A stretch of 64,000 nt of DNA, from the NCBI GenBank assembly GCA_002633005.1, contig NMRA01000001.1, positions 2,212,933 to 2,276,932 on the forward strand. Direction: 5' to 3'. Of this stretch, positions 1 to 12,136 are shown one piece after another. The position numbers were made by a program, and so were the translations under genes. This DNA comes from Phoronis australis (taxonomy: Eukaryota; Phoronida; Phoronidae). The stretch's first letter is position 1. Every line of letters starts with the position of its first letter. The notes below the pieces were generated by a model. It worked only from the letters and a program-made list of their open reading frames with translations. It was not told where the DNA came from and did no database searches.

Positions 1-21
1 ACATTAACACGGCTTCAGTGG

Positions 22-451
22 CCGGTTGCATGAAACAGTCCCAAATAGGGACTCAACCAAGGTCCTAAGTCTTTTATTTGCGTATTGGAGGTTTTTATGG
101 ACTCACAGATGCAATATTTTTCTATCATTTCACTATTATTATGAGCTCCCCTTTGATTAATGACATTTTCTAAAAATATAACTAAAAACTGAGCCCAGAG
201 TTCATTGAAAATAAATAGGGACTCAGTCCTTAAATTGGGGGTGTTGCATGAAAAGATCCCTAATTATTTTCGATAATATTAACAATTCAACGTAGAGTTC
301 ACTCTCGATTTTTATCAAAGTCAAAAATTGACTTGATAATGAAACTAAAACAATAAAAGAGGGGACAATCGGTGTTTCCACAAGTCCAAAATGCGCAGCA
401 GATTTAGGAAACTTAGTTGAGTCCCTATTTGGGACTGTTTCATGCAACCGG
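22..451. mobile_element. Miniature inverted-repeat element, copy 1
   Basis: The two ends are perfect inverted repeats of about 36 bp (22-57 and 416-451), beginning CCGGTTGCATGAAACAGTCC on each inward-reading strand. A related internal terminus (about 240-265) suggests a nested or composite copy. The interior is AT-rich with no meaningful ORF. A second family member lies at 13069-13428, and the internal block around 285-350 matches that copy in reverse orientation. No clear target-site duplication could be fixed, so the superfamily is not assigned. I infer a non-autonomous DNA transposon. Confidence 0.75.
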
Positions 452-1106
452 GCACAGACACCCAGCGGTTCGTCCAATTGTCAGGGTGGTCACGTGGTCA
501 CGTGGTCTCAAGGCTTGACAATTTTCTGTTCTGGCGTGATAATTTTTCGCTGCTGCCATGTGGCATGATAAATTCTGGTTTTGAGTTGTTTTTTGCCCTG
601 TATAGAAAATACGTGTCATTGATTTTTTGCTTTGGCTTTCCATAGGAATGTGATTGTATTTTCGGCTTACACGAAGGCGACTATGCGATGGAGGCTGGGA
701 CGAGGCTAATGTTGGCTGAGACATGATAGAACTCGAGTTATAGAACACCATGTGACCGTTTTGTAGACACAATTGGCTCGCAAAAACGCAAGATCACCCA
801 AGTCTTCGCAAAATATCCCCATGCATTACAAGCCAAGGATGTAATCGCACTAGATCGGTTTACTCTACGCGACTCAACTTTCACTGGATGGCTACGAATT
901 TTCCATTTACTCTGTATTCACTGATGCGCACCCGCTACCCATGAGAAGGTCACTAAGGTCCATATCATATACTTGAAAAAAAACGGCTTGTTCAAGTGAT
1001 CTAAATAACCAGTAAGCTACTTGGTATGTTTTAATCACTTACTAAATTTGATAACTGCCATAGTGCACATGTAAATAAAACAAAAACACGTTTCTAGTTA
1101 AAAATG
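452..1106. other. Non-coding interval, nothing recognised
   Basis: Short overlapping ORFs here lack start context, splice sites or any recognisable protein. I see no repeat shared with the rest of the window. Confidence 0.4.
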
Positions 1107-1455
1107 CATTTCGCCCTGTTTAGCTGGCTAAAATAAATTAAAATAAATCGAAAGCTGAATCATACCTTTTACTGTCGTCACATACGACTCATAATATTCC
1201 TTAATCGTGTTATGATTCAATTTACCTTACCAACTCAAGACAACCACACTGCGCATATGCGCCACGTTCGAATTCGGAATTTCAGGGCTGGCCAATCCCA
1301 ATGACTGGAACTTAGACGAGTTTTCTTGAGTCGCTGGCTGTATCGCTGCTCTTGTTCTTGTTCAATTAGAAATAGTCCTATAACGGTAAGGAATATTATT
1401 ACGAGACATCATCTATGAGTCTAAAATGCCTAATTCGGTTTTCGTTTTTAGTCAG
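1107..1455 (+). repeat. Degenerate dispersed repeat, copy A
   Basis: Several blocks align in the same order with 17400-17700. They are a shared start around CATTTCG(C/T)CCTGTTTAGCT, a middle block around TGTTCTTGTT, and a shared end around GCCTAATTCG(G/A)TTTTCG. By eye the two are well below 80 % identical, so this is an old dispersed repeat. No coding capacity is visible and the family is unknown. Confidence 0.5.
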
Positions 1456-3446
1456 GGGTAATGAAGCCTCAGAATAAGATCTAATATTCATCGTATTGCA
1501 ACATAATTTCTGAAATATCATATACTACTAATGACACGTATCATAATGTGTTCATGATGTTCTAGCGAAGTATTAAATCAAAAGTAATGATCATACGACT
1601 CTAGTGAGTGTTTGTGAAGAATGCGTGAAAGTTCCTCTACCCCCGGCGCTCTGCCACTCTGTAGCTCACCCTTGACAAAGAGCGTATCGCTCAAAACGTG
1701 GGGATATTTTAGAATATTTTAGTACCGACGCTCGTCGTTTTAGTTTTACTAGTTATACTATTTTATATTTTTATTCGTCAGTAACTGCACGGCATTCCAA
1801 CATCCACTTATTTCATAATAATATGTCACGTTCTTGTTACTATGTTGGGATCATGCTAAATTATCATAGGTTTCTTTCAAAATATGAAATTCTTTTGTCA
1901 TACTACCATCCACAGCCAATCCTCTCTGTGTAAATAAACGTATCAAAAGTCTACAAAACGTAGATTACGTGATAACATTAGCAATATAATCTTGGTTATC
2001 TAAAAGTTTCTTGTTCTTGAAATGATTGTAACTACATTTCGAACAAAATGCAGTGTCGGAAAGGCATTTTAGGGCTGCGCTCGGAAGCTTGTCAATTTAT
2101 GCCGTCAGGACCCCTTGTTACCAGAAACAATTCACTTGAAATTGAAGACAATGTATATGCCTAAAATGCCATTATCTCCCCTGAAATTAAAAAAGGTTTA
2201 TTAATAAATTAAATCCTCAGTGATGCAGCGCCTGATTAGGTTCACGGTAAGTTCCCCATAACGTTCTAGGCTGCCATGGCAACATCTGTTTACATGATTA
2301 GATCATGTGTTTATTGTGTTCAACGCAATGAAAAAATCAGAGTAGAAAAGGGCAAAAATTAATTGAAATGACGTGTTGAGAAAGTTTAAGTTGTATTCAG
2401 TGATCCATTGTTTAGTATTAGTTCACTGAAGTCTCGAGATAGTAAAACTTAATGGATAAAGACAGTTACGGGTTTATAGACCACTTTGGCCTCACTTTGA
2501 CCATTTTTTCTGCAAGGATGTGTCTAAATTCTTACAGCTTACCGACAACATTGCAATACTTGGCAGGAATGGTAAAGCGTTGCGTACTTCAGCGCTCGTC
2601 AAGAGACAGCAATACCATGAAGTCAAGTTACCCAAAACGACAACAAATGAGCATCGGAACCAATAAAGGCACACCCCGCGGTGTCGACATCGAGCGGGTT
2701 TATATAAAAACACTGATGTTGTTGATTATAAACTTTAATGGTAGGTTTTGTATACTTGGAGAGCAATAAAGTTCTTGACTTGTCTTTCCTTTGCCGCAAG
2801 CCTATGCGGGATGGAATGTAAGTAGGCTTGCTTTGAACACATAGTAGAATTACGTTATGATGTGTGATGTCTTCGAAATTCGCCACTGTCAAGTGTAATA
2901 CGATTGTTATAGCTTACGAAGTTGATGACGATTGTTTACAAATACAAGCACGACACTCGAAAAGAGATAGATGCCATTTATCAAAAGTAAATGTTTGCGA
3001 ATGAGAGAAATGGTGAGAGAGATCGAGAGTGGGGAAAACAAAATGTCAACAAATAGCAACTACTAGCAATATTTTCAAAACTGACAGCACAACAACCGCA
3101 CAGAAATCTTAGACATGTCAACTATCTCTTTACTGGAGCTTTAAAAAACCAACAAAATGTCTGCAAGTAAAATTCGCACCTAACAGCAGATGAGAGAAAA
3201 TGAAACATGAAACACGCAATTGGGTGATTAACAGTTCACCTGTTGCTAAGTTTTGCAGACGATCTTTAAATGTCTATCATTCCTGATGAACCAATCACAA
3301 GGTCGCTCAAGTGACCGAGGCGGGACTCTTTTGGTTAATATCGATGGTACCTTCTGTTGTGTTACTAAAGCGTGGCTGTTATCTGAAGTCAAAGTTTACT
3401 TTTAACGAATGAATTAGTCAGCCATTTATTTTCACAGTCGCAACTC
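1456..3446. other. Non-coding interval upstream of candidate Pax1/9 exon
   Basis: AT-rich, with small overlapping ORFs on both strands (2452-2892) that show no family resemblance. An AATAAA occurs at about 2764 but cannot be tied to a gene. It may contain upstream regulatory DNA for Pax1/9; no specific site is claimed. Confidence 0.35.
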
Positions 3447-3451
3447 ATGAA

Positions 3452-3455
3452 ATGG
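3452..3455 (+). CDS. Candidate Pax1/9 first coding micro-exon (option 1)
   Basis: ATG followed by G, then a consensus donor GTAAGT (3456-3461). The paired-domain exon at 11394 begins AC in a frame that needs one upstream base, so joining gives Met-Asp-Gln-Ala-Phe-Gly-Glu-Val. That is the same spacing as vertebrate Pax9, which starts with Met plus one residue before the (P/Q)AFGEV stretch. Start context is strong (G at -3 and G at +4), although an overlapping out-of-frame ATG lies 5 bases upstream. The implied intron is about 7.9 kb. The site at 7841 fits the frame equally well, so this is one of two candidates. Confidence 0.35.
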
Positions 3456-3461
3456 GTAAGT

Positions 3462-6400
3462 AGCAGTCGAATTGCCTTACGGTCTTTGATAGCAACGATA
3501 CGAACCCATCCTCTGTCATTGCCAGTACCATCGAGCCAAATAATTGGACACTCGATCCTTGAATTATTTCAATTATTTAATTAAAGTTAACTTGGTGCAC
3601 CACAGGTGTCTTTAGGGTGTAATGGTCTATCGCTTTAGTTAAATGCACATGTTTGCAAACTGGCCATTCTTAATCACCATCAATGTAATCGATGTCACCT
3701 TTGCACACATTTTTTGGTCTTTGATTTTATACTCAAAATCATCAGTTACTGCCAAGTGGCTGAAATACATTTACCACCGGCATCCAAAGCTTATTAATTT
3801 GCGAAATGTAACATAATAAATGTGCTTCAAATTGAGGTTGTGGAACTATTTTTACCTTGACATATTTAAAAGAGCGTTGCTTAAAGTAATGTCGTATTCG
3901 CATCGCATTTCTATTCATTGGCGATGTTGTTACTGGTGTCGATGGTAACCATGGCAACTATTTCTTGTACGCCACCGTGTCATGCTTGTGGGTACATATT
4001 CACTTTTCTGAGTTTGCTGTACTTGCCGTTAACTGTAGATTAAGGTCATGCTTTGTAAGTATTCATTGGTTTCATGATATTCCATTATTTTGAATTATAA
4101 TTACTTTTTTAAAAAGCGCATTTAATGCAATGCCAAGAGACTTAATTTATTGAAAGAAAATTATTCTAATATTAATTAAACTGACAAAAAACAAAACCCA
4201 CAAAAATGTTTTCGTTAACGAATGTGGTATTTAGTCTGCGCTGTCTGTCAACTAGACACGTTTTCATAAACTTTGTGAAAAGTGATTTGTGCAAGTTGCG
4301 TGGTTGTATAAAAGTTAATAATGGTGTGGGTTTTCTAGGAATGAATAACTTACCAATTATCTCTCAAACTCAGTTAACAATTACCATGTACCAAGATCTA
4401 AAACTGTAGGTCCGCTTTTGCGATACCTTTGAAGTTGTCAAATTCTGTTGACTCCATGGAAATTTTACGAAAATGTTCGAAAAGTATTATCACCCGTGTT
4501 AGCCAATTAATTTGTTTGACTTACTCCTTCGAGTACTAATAAAATTTCCAACAAACGGAAAGTCATATAGAACTCTAGATATGTTTATGATGTGTTTGAG
4601 ATTGTTTATTATATTTGCTGAGAAAATGCTATTGCCCCTTTTGAAAGCTGCACTTGAAAAAATGGACAGCTCAGCACTCGTGTTGACAACACAGCGATTT
4701 TGGACCTGGATATCAAGATGCAACTCTATTGAATACTATTATCGACATCGAACGTTCCCAACCACCTTACACAAGTCCAATTCTGTGAGCCGCAAAGCTT
4801 TAGGTCCTTGGAAAATCGGCATTTATTGGGCTAGATTTAACTGTCCTATTATTTAGTGAACGAGTCTTGGATACCTTGTCTGTAAAGTTTCGCTTGGAAT
4901 TGAAAACAACGACTTCAGAATTTTTATGTCTCACTGTTTGTGAAAATCTCTGATAAGCGAAGTAGGCGTTGTTTGAAAGACATTTGGAAAACGTTCCTGC
5001 AGGACGATCAGATCTCCTAAGTAAAAACGGTGAATGATAACCCTAAGCGGAAACTAGGAATTGGGCTCAATTTCAGAGAGTTGATTACTCAGAGTGAAAC
5101 TAATAGGACTTTGTTTCTGATTAACTGTCAGTTATAGAATAACACTTTAACGACCGTCCATGATGTTACCATGCTTATGGGTACAGCGTCCCAAGCAAGC
5201 CAGTTAAGATAAGACCCAGTGTGGCTGGGGAAATTATGAACTTCGCACGAACTAGTCCCGTATTTAATTAAAAATCATATCAACTGATCTTGCAACGAAA
5301 ACGAATCTGTGAATCTAATGGAAGTGGGATAGAATGTTAACGTTGAAAGGTTTCTGTTATTATTCTAGATCGAGTTGTACTACTCTAGTATTGGCAATAG
5401 TCCCTAGTTTTAGTGGTCTGGGATTCTAAGAACCAGGAAATCACTGAGTAGTGGATGTTTTTAGTGAAAGAAACTTGTTCTCTAAAGAAGTGACCACCTC
5501 AGTGAACTAAAGTTTTTATCACCGCACGTCGTTAAAAATCTGTTGAAACTTTGAATTGTTAATTCAATATTCAATAAAATTTAGTTATATGCTCGCAACT
5601 TACAGGCAGTACAAATGCCAAGGCAAATATATATATACATACATGTGATGATGATAAAAAGGTTGACCAAATTGATTGAGCGTTAGCTGCCTAAAATATG
5701 TTAATTGTGAATAACTGATAATAAAAATTATATATCCGTCATATTTCTCAATACTGATTTTTTAAATTGACCATGGTGTTTTCATTTCCAAGTCATTGCC
5801 AATGTTTGCAGTGTCAATTCGCTGTTTTGTTTCATATTATGTAACTATGAGTGGCATTAAATTTCACTTATGTTACTTCCAAATTCTCATTAGCGATAAG
5901 GATCAAGTCAAAATTCAAGTTAAGCTATGTTTATCTTATCCAATCGAATCATCGTATCATGCTCTTCACGTGGCTTAGAATGAATGAATTAAAAAAAATA
6001 ATGAGAAATGGCTAAATTACGAGAAAGCTCTTCTGTTTTTTCAAGTTGAACCTCTTCTTTTATGCCTTTGTGTTCAACAAAATAAATTATCGATAAATAA
6101 ACATACTAAAATTTAGAACCATGAGGTATTTACCAGTTTTAAAATCTCCATAAATTTCATTGTAATTTTACAGTAAAGTACATTGAAGCTTAGGCTTGAC
6201 CAATTTTAAAAATAGCTGATCGCGGTTGTTCTACGTTGTATGTTATTTATTAACCACATGAAGAGACCGCCACTAGTACTTGTGAGCCAAGCTGTCTATG
6301 TAAACAACAATAATGAGTTGTGAATTTATATATCTAACTATAATTTTGAAATGGTACCTAAAGGATTTTCGAAACTTGTGATTCACGGAAGTAGATGGCT

Positions 6401-6599
6401 ACCATTAAACTCTAAAGTGGATTAGTTTTTATTTCAATTCAATTCAAGCACTGAACATTTTTTAATAAGGGAGCCCTTGATCTGAAAGATTAATGTTTTT
6501 AGTATAGAAAAGAGCACGTTTCATATTTTTGGTAGAGTCAATTCATTCGCCAAATCATATAATTTACACTAACAGCTTTATTGAAAAATAATAGCGAGT
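3462..6599. other. AT-rich non-coding interval
   Basis: Probable Pax1/9 intron 1 or upstream DNA. The longest ORFs (for example the 114 codons at 4512-4856) have no recognisable domain and no supporting splice context. No element shared with other parts of the window was noticed. Confidence 0.35.
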
Positions 6600-6611
6600 T
6601 GCTACGAGAAT

Positions 6612-6656
6612 TTTATTGTTATTATTTATTACTATTACTGTTACTACTATTACTTC

Positions 6657-6704
<48 letters not shown>

Positions 6705-6765
6705 TATTACTATTATTATTACTATTGTTATTACTATTATTTCTACTATTATCATCATTGTGGTA
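6612..6765. repeat. (TTA)n / (TTAC)n microsatellite
   Basis: An almost pure run of TTA triplets, interrupted by TAC and TTG variants, centred on 6658-6700. The poly-Leu and poly-Ile ORFs read through it on both strands are artefacts of the repeat. Confidence 0.95.
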
Positions 6766-6769
6766 TTGT

Positions 6770-8935
6770 TTTTGTATTTTTAGTAGTATTTTTCTCGGTT
6801 CATAATCAGTATTACTGTGGATTAACGCGCTAAACTAAATAAAATTGTGACAAATTTGAATAAAACATATTTTACTTCAAACATTTTTTTACCTAATGGA
6901 TTCCGATCTTGTTCTCAAACATAATGATTATATAACCAGTGGCGATGAATTTCATTCTGTATACTGCCGGAAAACTGTAACTAAGAAGACTTAAGCTGCA
7001 GTAAGTTTTACAACGCTTTGTGAAATCACGAAATTCACTATTTTACTAACCGCACAGAATCGACTGTTCATGCCTCAGGGAATTCATTAAGATCGACTCT
7101 AGCACAGTTTGATTGTAATATGAAAAAAAATTGCACAACTCCCAGTCTACAGGCTATAAAAATTGGATGATACAATGTGAGAATAGACAGGACTTTCGAG
7201 AAGTAATTTTAGGAAATACCGAGGCAGATGTGCAATTTGAAGCCTGTGTTTGGTATAACTGCGAGAAGCCCGATTTTGGCGAGGATCGGTATTTAGTGAG
7301 GGGCTGGAACTCCTAAATTTCTTGTGAAGCTTTTCCCCTAGTACACGAAGTTGATTATGAGATGTGAACGTGGGTAAAACAGATTCTCTGCAATTTTCGA
7401 CTGCCGTCATGTGAACTGCCTAATGCAAGACTTCGGAAAGAATATTGGAAACGACATCGCTAATTAAATTTGACAATATGATTTCTTTGGTTGATTAAAG
7501 CGAGTTCAGTACCAGCTTATCTTTATGTTTGCTGTTCTGATTTGCAATGTGTGTGCCAAGAAACGAGGCGTAGTGTAGGCGTTAAGTTTGCCGAAAAGTC
7601 AAATCCCATCGTGCTAGTAATCAAATAGGAACTTCTTGGTTCTGAGAATCTTGGGAAAATTCGTTTTTATTCTACTCTGTGTGTTGTCTTGATCAAATAG
7701 AATTGTGGATAAGAACAGGAATTATGTGTTTGCATGTATGAACGTGCAATGTTTAGCTAATGCCACAACGTTTCGATGTAAATTCGAACCATCAACCAGA
7801 CCAACAATGAAATTTTATTAAGGAAGAATAACTCAGTCTCATGTACGGTAAGTGACTCGTTTTTCTTTTCATGCGCTGACGGAATGCTTCAGTTACACCA
7901 CTGGCATACTGCCTCATTTCAGCTGAATTCCAAACCTCTGCTAACGCGATCCCTAATATACCAGTCGTAGATTGATGCGTTTGAAGACCTGCTGAATTCT
8001 ATTCGCATCTCCCGGTATCTCCGATCCCGACTAAAAACAATCCAGACAACACACTCAGTCATTCATCACCCAAGCCGTCGTGGTTGCGTAACCGTGTGTC
8101 TTCAATATTTCATCAAAGACTGCTAAAACGTGGACAATGACCATGCAGTCTAAGCGAGAACAGCCATCCATTACAATTAGTAGTCCAAATGAGGGAAGGT
8201 TGATTCCCAGCGTTTTGTGTCTCACGGAAGTGATTTGCATGTTCATGGAATGTTTGCGCGAAACAAATTAAATTAACTAACTTCTAAACACAGTCATTTT
8301 GCCACGTAGATCACCATTTCTAATTATGTAGAAACCGATTGACTAACGTACCGCGAACAATTACAAGTGTATGAAACCACAAACGTTGTGGACACTTTGA
8401 ACTAGTGGAACAGACTTTTGACCCATGTGGGTAGGAAGCGGCAATGGAGAATCCGTGTGAACTTACTTTTCATTCATAACAACTTGTCATCAGGTAGTCT
8501 GTTTCTTTTTAAACGTTCTTATGCGACACAGCCTGATTAAAAATAAGACCAGCAGTCTCTTCCTGGTTGTCGACACCCACATTCTCTTGGCAATCTAAGG
8601 TCGGCGTTGTATTTCGTAGATAGTGGCCGTCTGTCTGCAATTTTGGTTTTGCAAAAAGATCGAGGAGTATGGCAATGTGTGGTTGAAGCAAAGGTCCTAG
8701 GCTCAACCTTATCGAGTAACAATTTTGACTTTTCAAATTAAAACTGCTACATTTAGCACGCTGTTAAGCTGGCTGAAAATGAAAAGCGAATTGGGCCTTG
8801 TACTTTCTTAAAATCGGTCTCATAATCGTCCTCGCCTCCTTTCCGAACTTCGAAACCCACAATGATTAAAAAATGCTTCCCAAATTCGAAAAAGGTGAAT
8901 GTACAGATAGCCTCACGGTGACTTGAGTTGACGTA
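6770..8935. other. Non-coding interval
   Basis: Apart from the candidate micro-exon at 7841-7847, nothing is recognised. Short ORFs at 7131-7410, 8055-8246 and 8509-8736 show no known motif. Confidence 0.35.
7841..7847 (+). CDS. Candidate Pax1/9 first coding micro-exon (option 2)
   Basis: ATG-TAC-G is followed by a consensus donor GTAAGT (7848-7853). Spliced to the acceptor before 11394 it gives Met-Tyr-Asp-Gln-Ala-Phe-Gly-Glu-Val in frame with the paired domain. An in-frame TAA lies 12 bases upstream (7829-7831), so this ATG would be the start. Kozak context is weaker (C at -3) than option 1 at 3452, but the implied intron is shorter (about 3.5 kb). Only transcript data can choose between them. 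Confidence 0.35.
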
Positions 8936-9600
8936 GGGCAACACGTAGCCCCTCGGTTGGCCGGTTAGGGGCTACAATACTTCCCGTCGCTTTCTTTACT
9001 AATTTCGTCCCGTGTGTTTTAAACTGGCTGTAGGCGAAATCCGCTCACCGACTGAGAGTTTTCACTTCGTCATAAATACATTCTACACTTAAAGCTATGA
9101 CCTAAAAAGCGCTTAATTTCTTCAGTGGTCCCGTCTACTTCTACACATATCTTCGATGAAGTATAGTACGACAATTAAGGCCCAACTTTGGCGAAGAATT
9201 CCAACTCCACTTTTTGGTCATCGTTAACTTTTTCACCACGCACGCGGTAACCACAAAGTATTTCAACTGAGTCACGTGAGTTAGGCAAAGGCTAGCGCGA
9301 AACTGAGCGAAGTGCGTGACGCTAGCGCGCGTCACTTGCAAAATAACATAAGGTATCAAGTGAAATTTGTAAGGTTTGTGTCTCTTGGACATTTTCTTCG
9401 TCATCATGCGTGATTTAATGAAACTTTCTCAAAATGGCACCCGATAAGAGAAACTCGTGCAAACCGTTACAGATTTTCATGGATATGTCCAAGTTATGTT
9501 GACTAAATTGTATCCAGAGTCATGGTATGTGTTAATTATAACTCCATACTCCTATATGTATGGTTCATTTGATTTTATTTGCTGTATTGTGAAACGAGTA
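8936..9600 (+). pseudogene. Decayed copy of a duplicated gene-like unit
   Basis: About 600 bp align, at clearly recognisable but diverged identity, with the reverse complement of 45100-45690. Shared blocks include ACACGTAGCCCCTCGG at the start, AAAAAGCGCTTA, TTCCAACTCCACTTTTTGGTC, and CTCAAAATGGCACCC. Both copies also share an intron-donor-like block, GTCATGGTATGTGTTAATT. The ORF start is conserved: here ATG at 9560 opens MVHLILFAVL and hits TGA at codon 11 (9590-9592). The other copy reads MFQSMLFAVLLFLG and stays open. I infer a broken duplicate lying inside the presumptive Pax1/9 intron. Confidence 0.5.
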
Positions 9601-9802
9601 ACTTTTTATGGGGTTGTACTATCGCCCCTGTATGCCTGCGGCATCCAGGGCGATGTAATTGCCTAGAGTTGACGGCGCATTCGGCAACAGTTTAAGAACG
9701 CATGAGCGTGGTAATGCTTTTAAAGAAGCAAGTTACTAAAATCGACGTTTTTGTATCAAATCATTTCGACTAGTTCCATTCGGATCACTTTCAGTTCTTT
9801 TA

Positions 9803-9862
9803 TCTGACACTTGACGACAGACGAAAGTGTTCAAATAAGGCCGTGACGTAAAGTGGTTATGA
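9803..9862 (+). repeat. Remnant of the TTAA-type transposon (5' patch)
   Basis: The stretch reading TGACACTTGACGACAGACGA, then GTGTTCAAAT and GTGACGT, matches 47648-47700 of the transposon copy at 47.5 kb (consensus CACCTGACGGCAGACGGAGG). It is in the same orientation as the patch at 10865-10922. Confidence 0.5.
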
Positions 9863-10864
9863 CGATGTCCCGTAGTTTACTATTGGCACAAATCGAGAAT
9901 GCTTATTATCTACCTGGCCAGTAAAACATCAAAAAAGGCTACATTATAGTAGTTCAATTTCATAATTGCTGATTTTCAAGAGATATGAAAGTATGTCGGA
10001 AGTCAGCTGAAATTTGGAGACCGGCGAATTTCCCGGTCTGGCCGTGGAAAAATGTGGTTGTTTAGTGATAATTATAGTTATCACCAATCAAGCACATTTT
10101 AAAATTGCATGCCTGCGATTTAAACGTTTTTTTTGTTATTCAGAAAAAGTATCACCGTGTTTTGTAATTAAGACTTGAGGAATTATTCAGATTCCGAGAC
10201 GTAAATTTTCCTAAAGTCGAGTTACTGTTCAGGTGCCCCGACCCGACAGCTGCTTGACTGTTCGAGGTGGGTCTCGGCCCTGCTCACACCGAAAGTTCTT
10301 GAATTCGAACACTATTCCTCATCGACAAACAAGTAGTGTTAACCAAAGTAATAATCATGTTGTGTGGTGATGGCTGTACTGTGGATTGACAGGTACATTG
10401 CCAATCGACTCAGGTAAGCTAACGTGACTCTGCAGCTTACCTCCGGCATCGATTGCGGCAATATATCCTCATGCGAACTTTAGAGTTCCAGTTCCACAAA
10501 ATCCGTCTGATGCTCTGAGCAAAATTTTTTTGCCTTATATTGGGAATTCTTTGAAGTATCATAGCACTCAACCAAATTTTCATTTCAACAGTTTCACTTC
10601 ACCCTGCATTTGATTAACATGTGATGGGTATTGGCCCACGGGCACACGGCCGCCGCATTCAAGACCCGGTCGGCTTCAATAATAGTTTGATTGCATCTGA
10701 AAAGCCGCCGAACGCATAATAATTTATTCGTGGGTTTTTTAACAAATTTGCTTTCATTTACACCACAAAAATTTCGCAACAGATTTGAATACAAAGTAGC
10801 CAGACGGCGTTGGTACTTTTTTAGGCATTGTCTGAAATAGCGACACGCACTCGTCGCAAGATCC
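9863..10864. other. Interval between two transposon remnants
   Basis: No gene recognised. By position it may be the decayed interior of the element whose ends are seen at 9803 and 10922, but direct similarity was not convincing by eye. Confidence 0.25.
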
Positions 10865-10922
10865 GTTGACGTCAGCGCTTTATGTCTTCACCTTCATCTC
10901 GGGTTAACGCGACACCTATCTG
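10865..10922 (+). repeat. Remnant of the TTAA-type transposon (3' patch)
   Basis: The block TTGACGTCAGCG, a diverged middle, then GGTTAACGCGACACCT matches 49086-49140 (TGACGTC, TTCTCACCTTC, GGTTAACGCGACACCT). It also matches the corresponding reverse-strand part of the 58-59.7 kb copy. It lies about 0.5 kb upstream of the Pax1/9 exon. Confidence 0.55.
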
Positions 10923-11393
10923 CCCAGTTTAGTGGACAGAGCTCGAGGTGACAGAGGCACAGGCTAATTTAAACGGTGAAAAACAAAATTAATTTAATCG
11001 AGTTGCATATGCCGTTTTAAAAATTCCTCACTGACTGGTAAACTGTGGCGAAATGAACCTTAAAAATTGATTCAAATGTTCCATACAATGTTAAGTTATC
11101 AAAAGTCACCCGGAAACTTCACAATATGTGACTAAACGTGCTGGAACGGATACGAATGTGCATTTAGCACCGTGCGGTGGGTGTACGTCAGAATTTTCGA
11201 TGGCGTAACTGACCACTGAGCTCATTTCGTTCCATTACACATCGTGAAATAAACTTGGGGTCAAATTTATGCGAATGCAGGGACCGTTAATCAAGGATTG
11301 TTAACACCTTGACAATTTATTTCCTCCTCTGTTTGTTTTTAAACACATTCAGCTACCGTGACAAAGCTTGTTAACCATTTATTTTCCTTGCAG

Positions 11394-12136
11394 ACCAAGC
11401 GTTCGGTGAGGTGAATCAACTCGGAGGAGTTTTCGTAAATGGCCGACCATTGCCGAATGCCATCCGACTGCGAATAGTTGAGATGGCGCAGCTTGGAGTC
11501 CGACCCTGTGACATCAGCAGGCAACTTCGGGTATCACATGGATGTGTTAGTAAAATTCTGGCGAGGTACCACGAAACAGGGTCGATACTTCCAGGAGCGA
11601 TAGGGGGGAGTAAGCCGCGGGTGACCACACCTAACGTTGTGAAACACATAAAAATGTACAAGGAACGTGACCCTGGTATATTTGCCTGGGAAATACGAGA
11701 TAAACTTCTTTCGGACGGTGTCTGTGATAAATTCAACGTGCCCTCGGTTAGTTCCATCAGCCGGATATTACGTAACAAACTAGGGAGTATACAACAACAG
11801 CAGTTCGACCCGTATAAAGACTCTAAACCCCTGTATAACCTCTACCCTTACTCGTGCGCAAGCGGAGGACCCCCTCTTTCACCCGGCAACAATCTCGTCT
11901 CACAACCACAGAACGTTAACATGCCGCCAATGGCAAAACCAACGAACCACCCATCAGCGGTGATGCGATGGCCGTCCTCGCACGCTATGAATAACATTCT
12001 TGGCTTGAGGCAATCTTGCAACCAGGCGCAGGAGAACTCGTGTATGCTCAACAACCCGTATAAACATCACGATTCTGGACAGTACAATTACTACCACATG
12101 CCTTCGACAGTTCCTTCGATGTATCTCCAGAGTTGA
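11394..12136 (+). CDS. Pax1/9: Pax1/9-class paired-domain transcription factor, main coding exon
   Basis: Paired-box DNA-binding transcription factor of the Pax1/Pax9 subgroup. It is nuclear; in deuterostomes it patterns pharyngeal endoderm and gill slits (family knowledge). The exon follows the acceptor TTTTCCTTGCAG, with AG at 11392-11393. The first base of its first codon comes from an upstream exon, giving (x)AC-Gln-Ala-Phe-Gly-Glu-Val. The paired domain is complete (about 11402-11790): start [23 protein letters not shown] core [20 protein letters not shown], linker [14 protein letters not shown] core [16 protein letters not shown] Pax1/9-type tail follows, with [10 protein letters not shown] and the octapeptide HAMNNILGL at 11981-12007, preceded by WPSS as in Pax9. 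There is no homeodomain, as expected. The ORF ends in TGA at 12134-12136, soon after the octapeptide, so the C-terminus is much shorter than in vertebrates. An exon-3-like QVSD stretch occurs in another frame at 12156-12170, so the true C-terminus is uncertain. Confidence 0.95.

Noticed and set aside
4512-4856. 114-codon plus-strand ORF
   Set aside because: No recognisable domain, no splice context, and an overlapping ORF on the opposite strand. Treated as chance.
6564-6805. Poly-Leu and poly-Ile ORFs on both strands
   Set aside because: They are translations of the (TTA)n microsatellite, with no other coding signal.
10370-10413. ATG to CAG/GTAAGC segment upstream of the Pax1/9 exon as first exon
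   Set aside because: The donor leaves two bases, which puts the paired domain out of frame. The frame that would fit has a stop and no ATG.
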